Of a stretch of 6,125 nt of DNA, positions 6,036-6,125 are shown piece by piece. Made by a program: the position numbers and the translations under genes. The notes beneath the pieces were generated by a model. It was not told the DNA's origin. It saw only the letters and a list, made by a program, of their open reading frames with translations, and did no database searches. The first letter of the stretch is position 1; every line of letters begins with the position of its first letter. Source of the stretch: an uncultured Tolumonas sp. (GTDB taxonomy: Bacteria > Pseudomonadota > Gammaproteobacteria > Enterobacterales > Aeromonadaceae); assembly GCA_903931645.1 (NCBI GenBank), contig CAIZDF010000459.1, positions 1 to 6,125 on the forward strand, read 5' to 3'.

Positions 6036-6125
6036 TCAAACCGTTTTTTGCGTGGGAACGGGAATGGCATCAACGTCGATATGCAATATCGCAATGATCT
6101 GATCGGCGTTGTTCACCAGATCGGA
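6036..6125 (-). CDS. Partial C-terminal end of an unidentified protein
   Basis: Reading leftwards from the window edge, one frame stays open for 29 codons and ends in TGA at 6036-6038, giving a tail that finishes IPVPTQKTV. The other two minus frames hit stops after 3 and 17 codons, and the codon mix resembles the neighbouring genes. It is convergent with fpr: the two stop codons are only 4 bases apart, leaving no room for a separate terminator between them. The hydrophobic stretch IIAILHIDVDAI looks like a beta strand of a folded domain. The tail is too short to assign a family. Confidence 0.55.
   Translation of the reverse strand, partial: SDLVNNADQIIAILHIDVDAIPVPTQKTV

Noticed and set aside
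1..6125. CRISPR arrays, insertion sequences, tRNA or rRNA genes
   Set aside because: No regularly spaced direct repeats, transposase fragments or cloverleaf/rRNA-like sequence were seen; the short gaps are filled by regulatory motifs.

Overview
This window is a compact nitric oxide (NO) detoxification and repair locus from a gammaproteobacterium. Four of the five complete genes belong directly to NO defence: ytfE (Fe-S cluster repair di-iron protein), norR (NO-sensing sigma54 activator), norV (flavorubredoxin NO reductase) and norW (its NADH-dependent reductase). The fifth is fpr, encoding a ferredoxin/flavodoxin NADP+ reductase. All are close to their Escherichia coli counterparts in length and ligand residues. 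Moderate GC (by eye near 50%) and the gene set suggest a facultative anaerobe of the Aeromonadales/Vibrionales/Enterobacterales range. A Tolumonas-like Aeromonadales member would fit, but I cannot prove the genus.

Layout: ytfE is on the minus strand (11-676). A 163-base divergent control region follows, then norR (840-2381), a 252-base control region, norV (2634-4049), norW (4062-5207, 12 bases after norV), an 80-base gap and fpr (5288-6031). The last 90 bases hold the C-terminal end of an unidentified convergent minus-strand gene. In E. coli, norR is divergent from norVW and ytfE lies elsewhere. Here norR is co-oriented with norVW and divergent from ytfE.

The most informative part is the regulatory DNA. 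The ytfE-norR intergenic region contains two perfect GGT-N7-ACC NorR-type sites. It also has a near-perfect sigma54 -24/-12 element pointing at ytfE, and a perfect TTGAT-N4-ATCAA FNR-type palindrome on the predicted ytfE start point. A third perfect GGT-N7-ACC site spans the norR stop codon and lies almost the same distance from a sigma54-like element in front of norV. Closer to norV are two NsrR-type palindromes, the first overlapping a possible sigma70 -10 box. The reading I favour is that NorR with sigma54 drives both ytfE and norVW. An FNR-type protein would shut ytfE, an NsrR-type repressor would shut a second norVW promoter, and NorR would probably limit its own gene.

Together, NorR senses NO through its GAF-domain iron. 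NorV reduces NO to N2O with electrons passed from NADH through NorW and the fused rubredoxin domain. YtfE helps restore iron centres damaged by NO. Fpr may supply reduced flavodoxin or ferredoxin for rebuilding clusters. The genes are known families; the new element is the arrangement and the layered control, all inferred from sequence.
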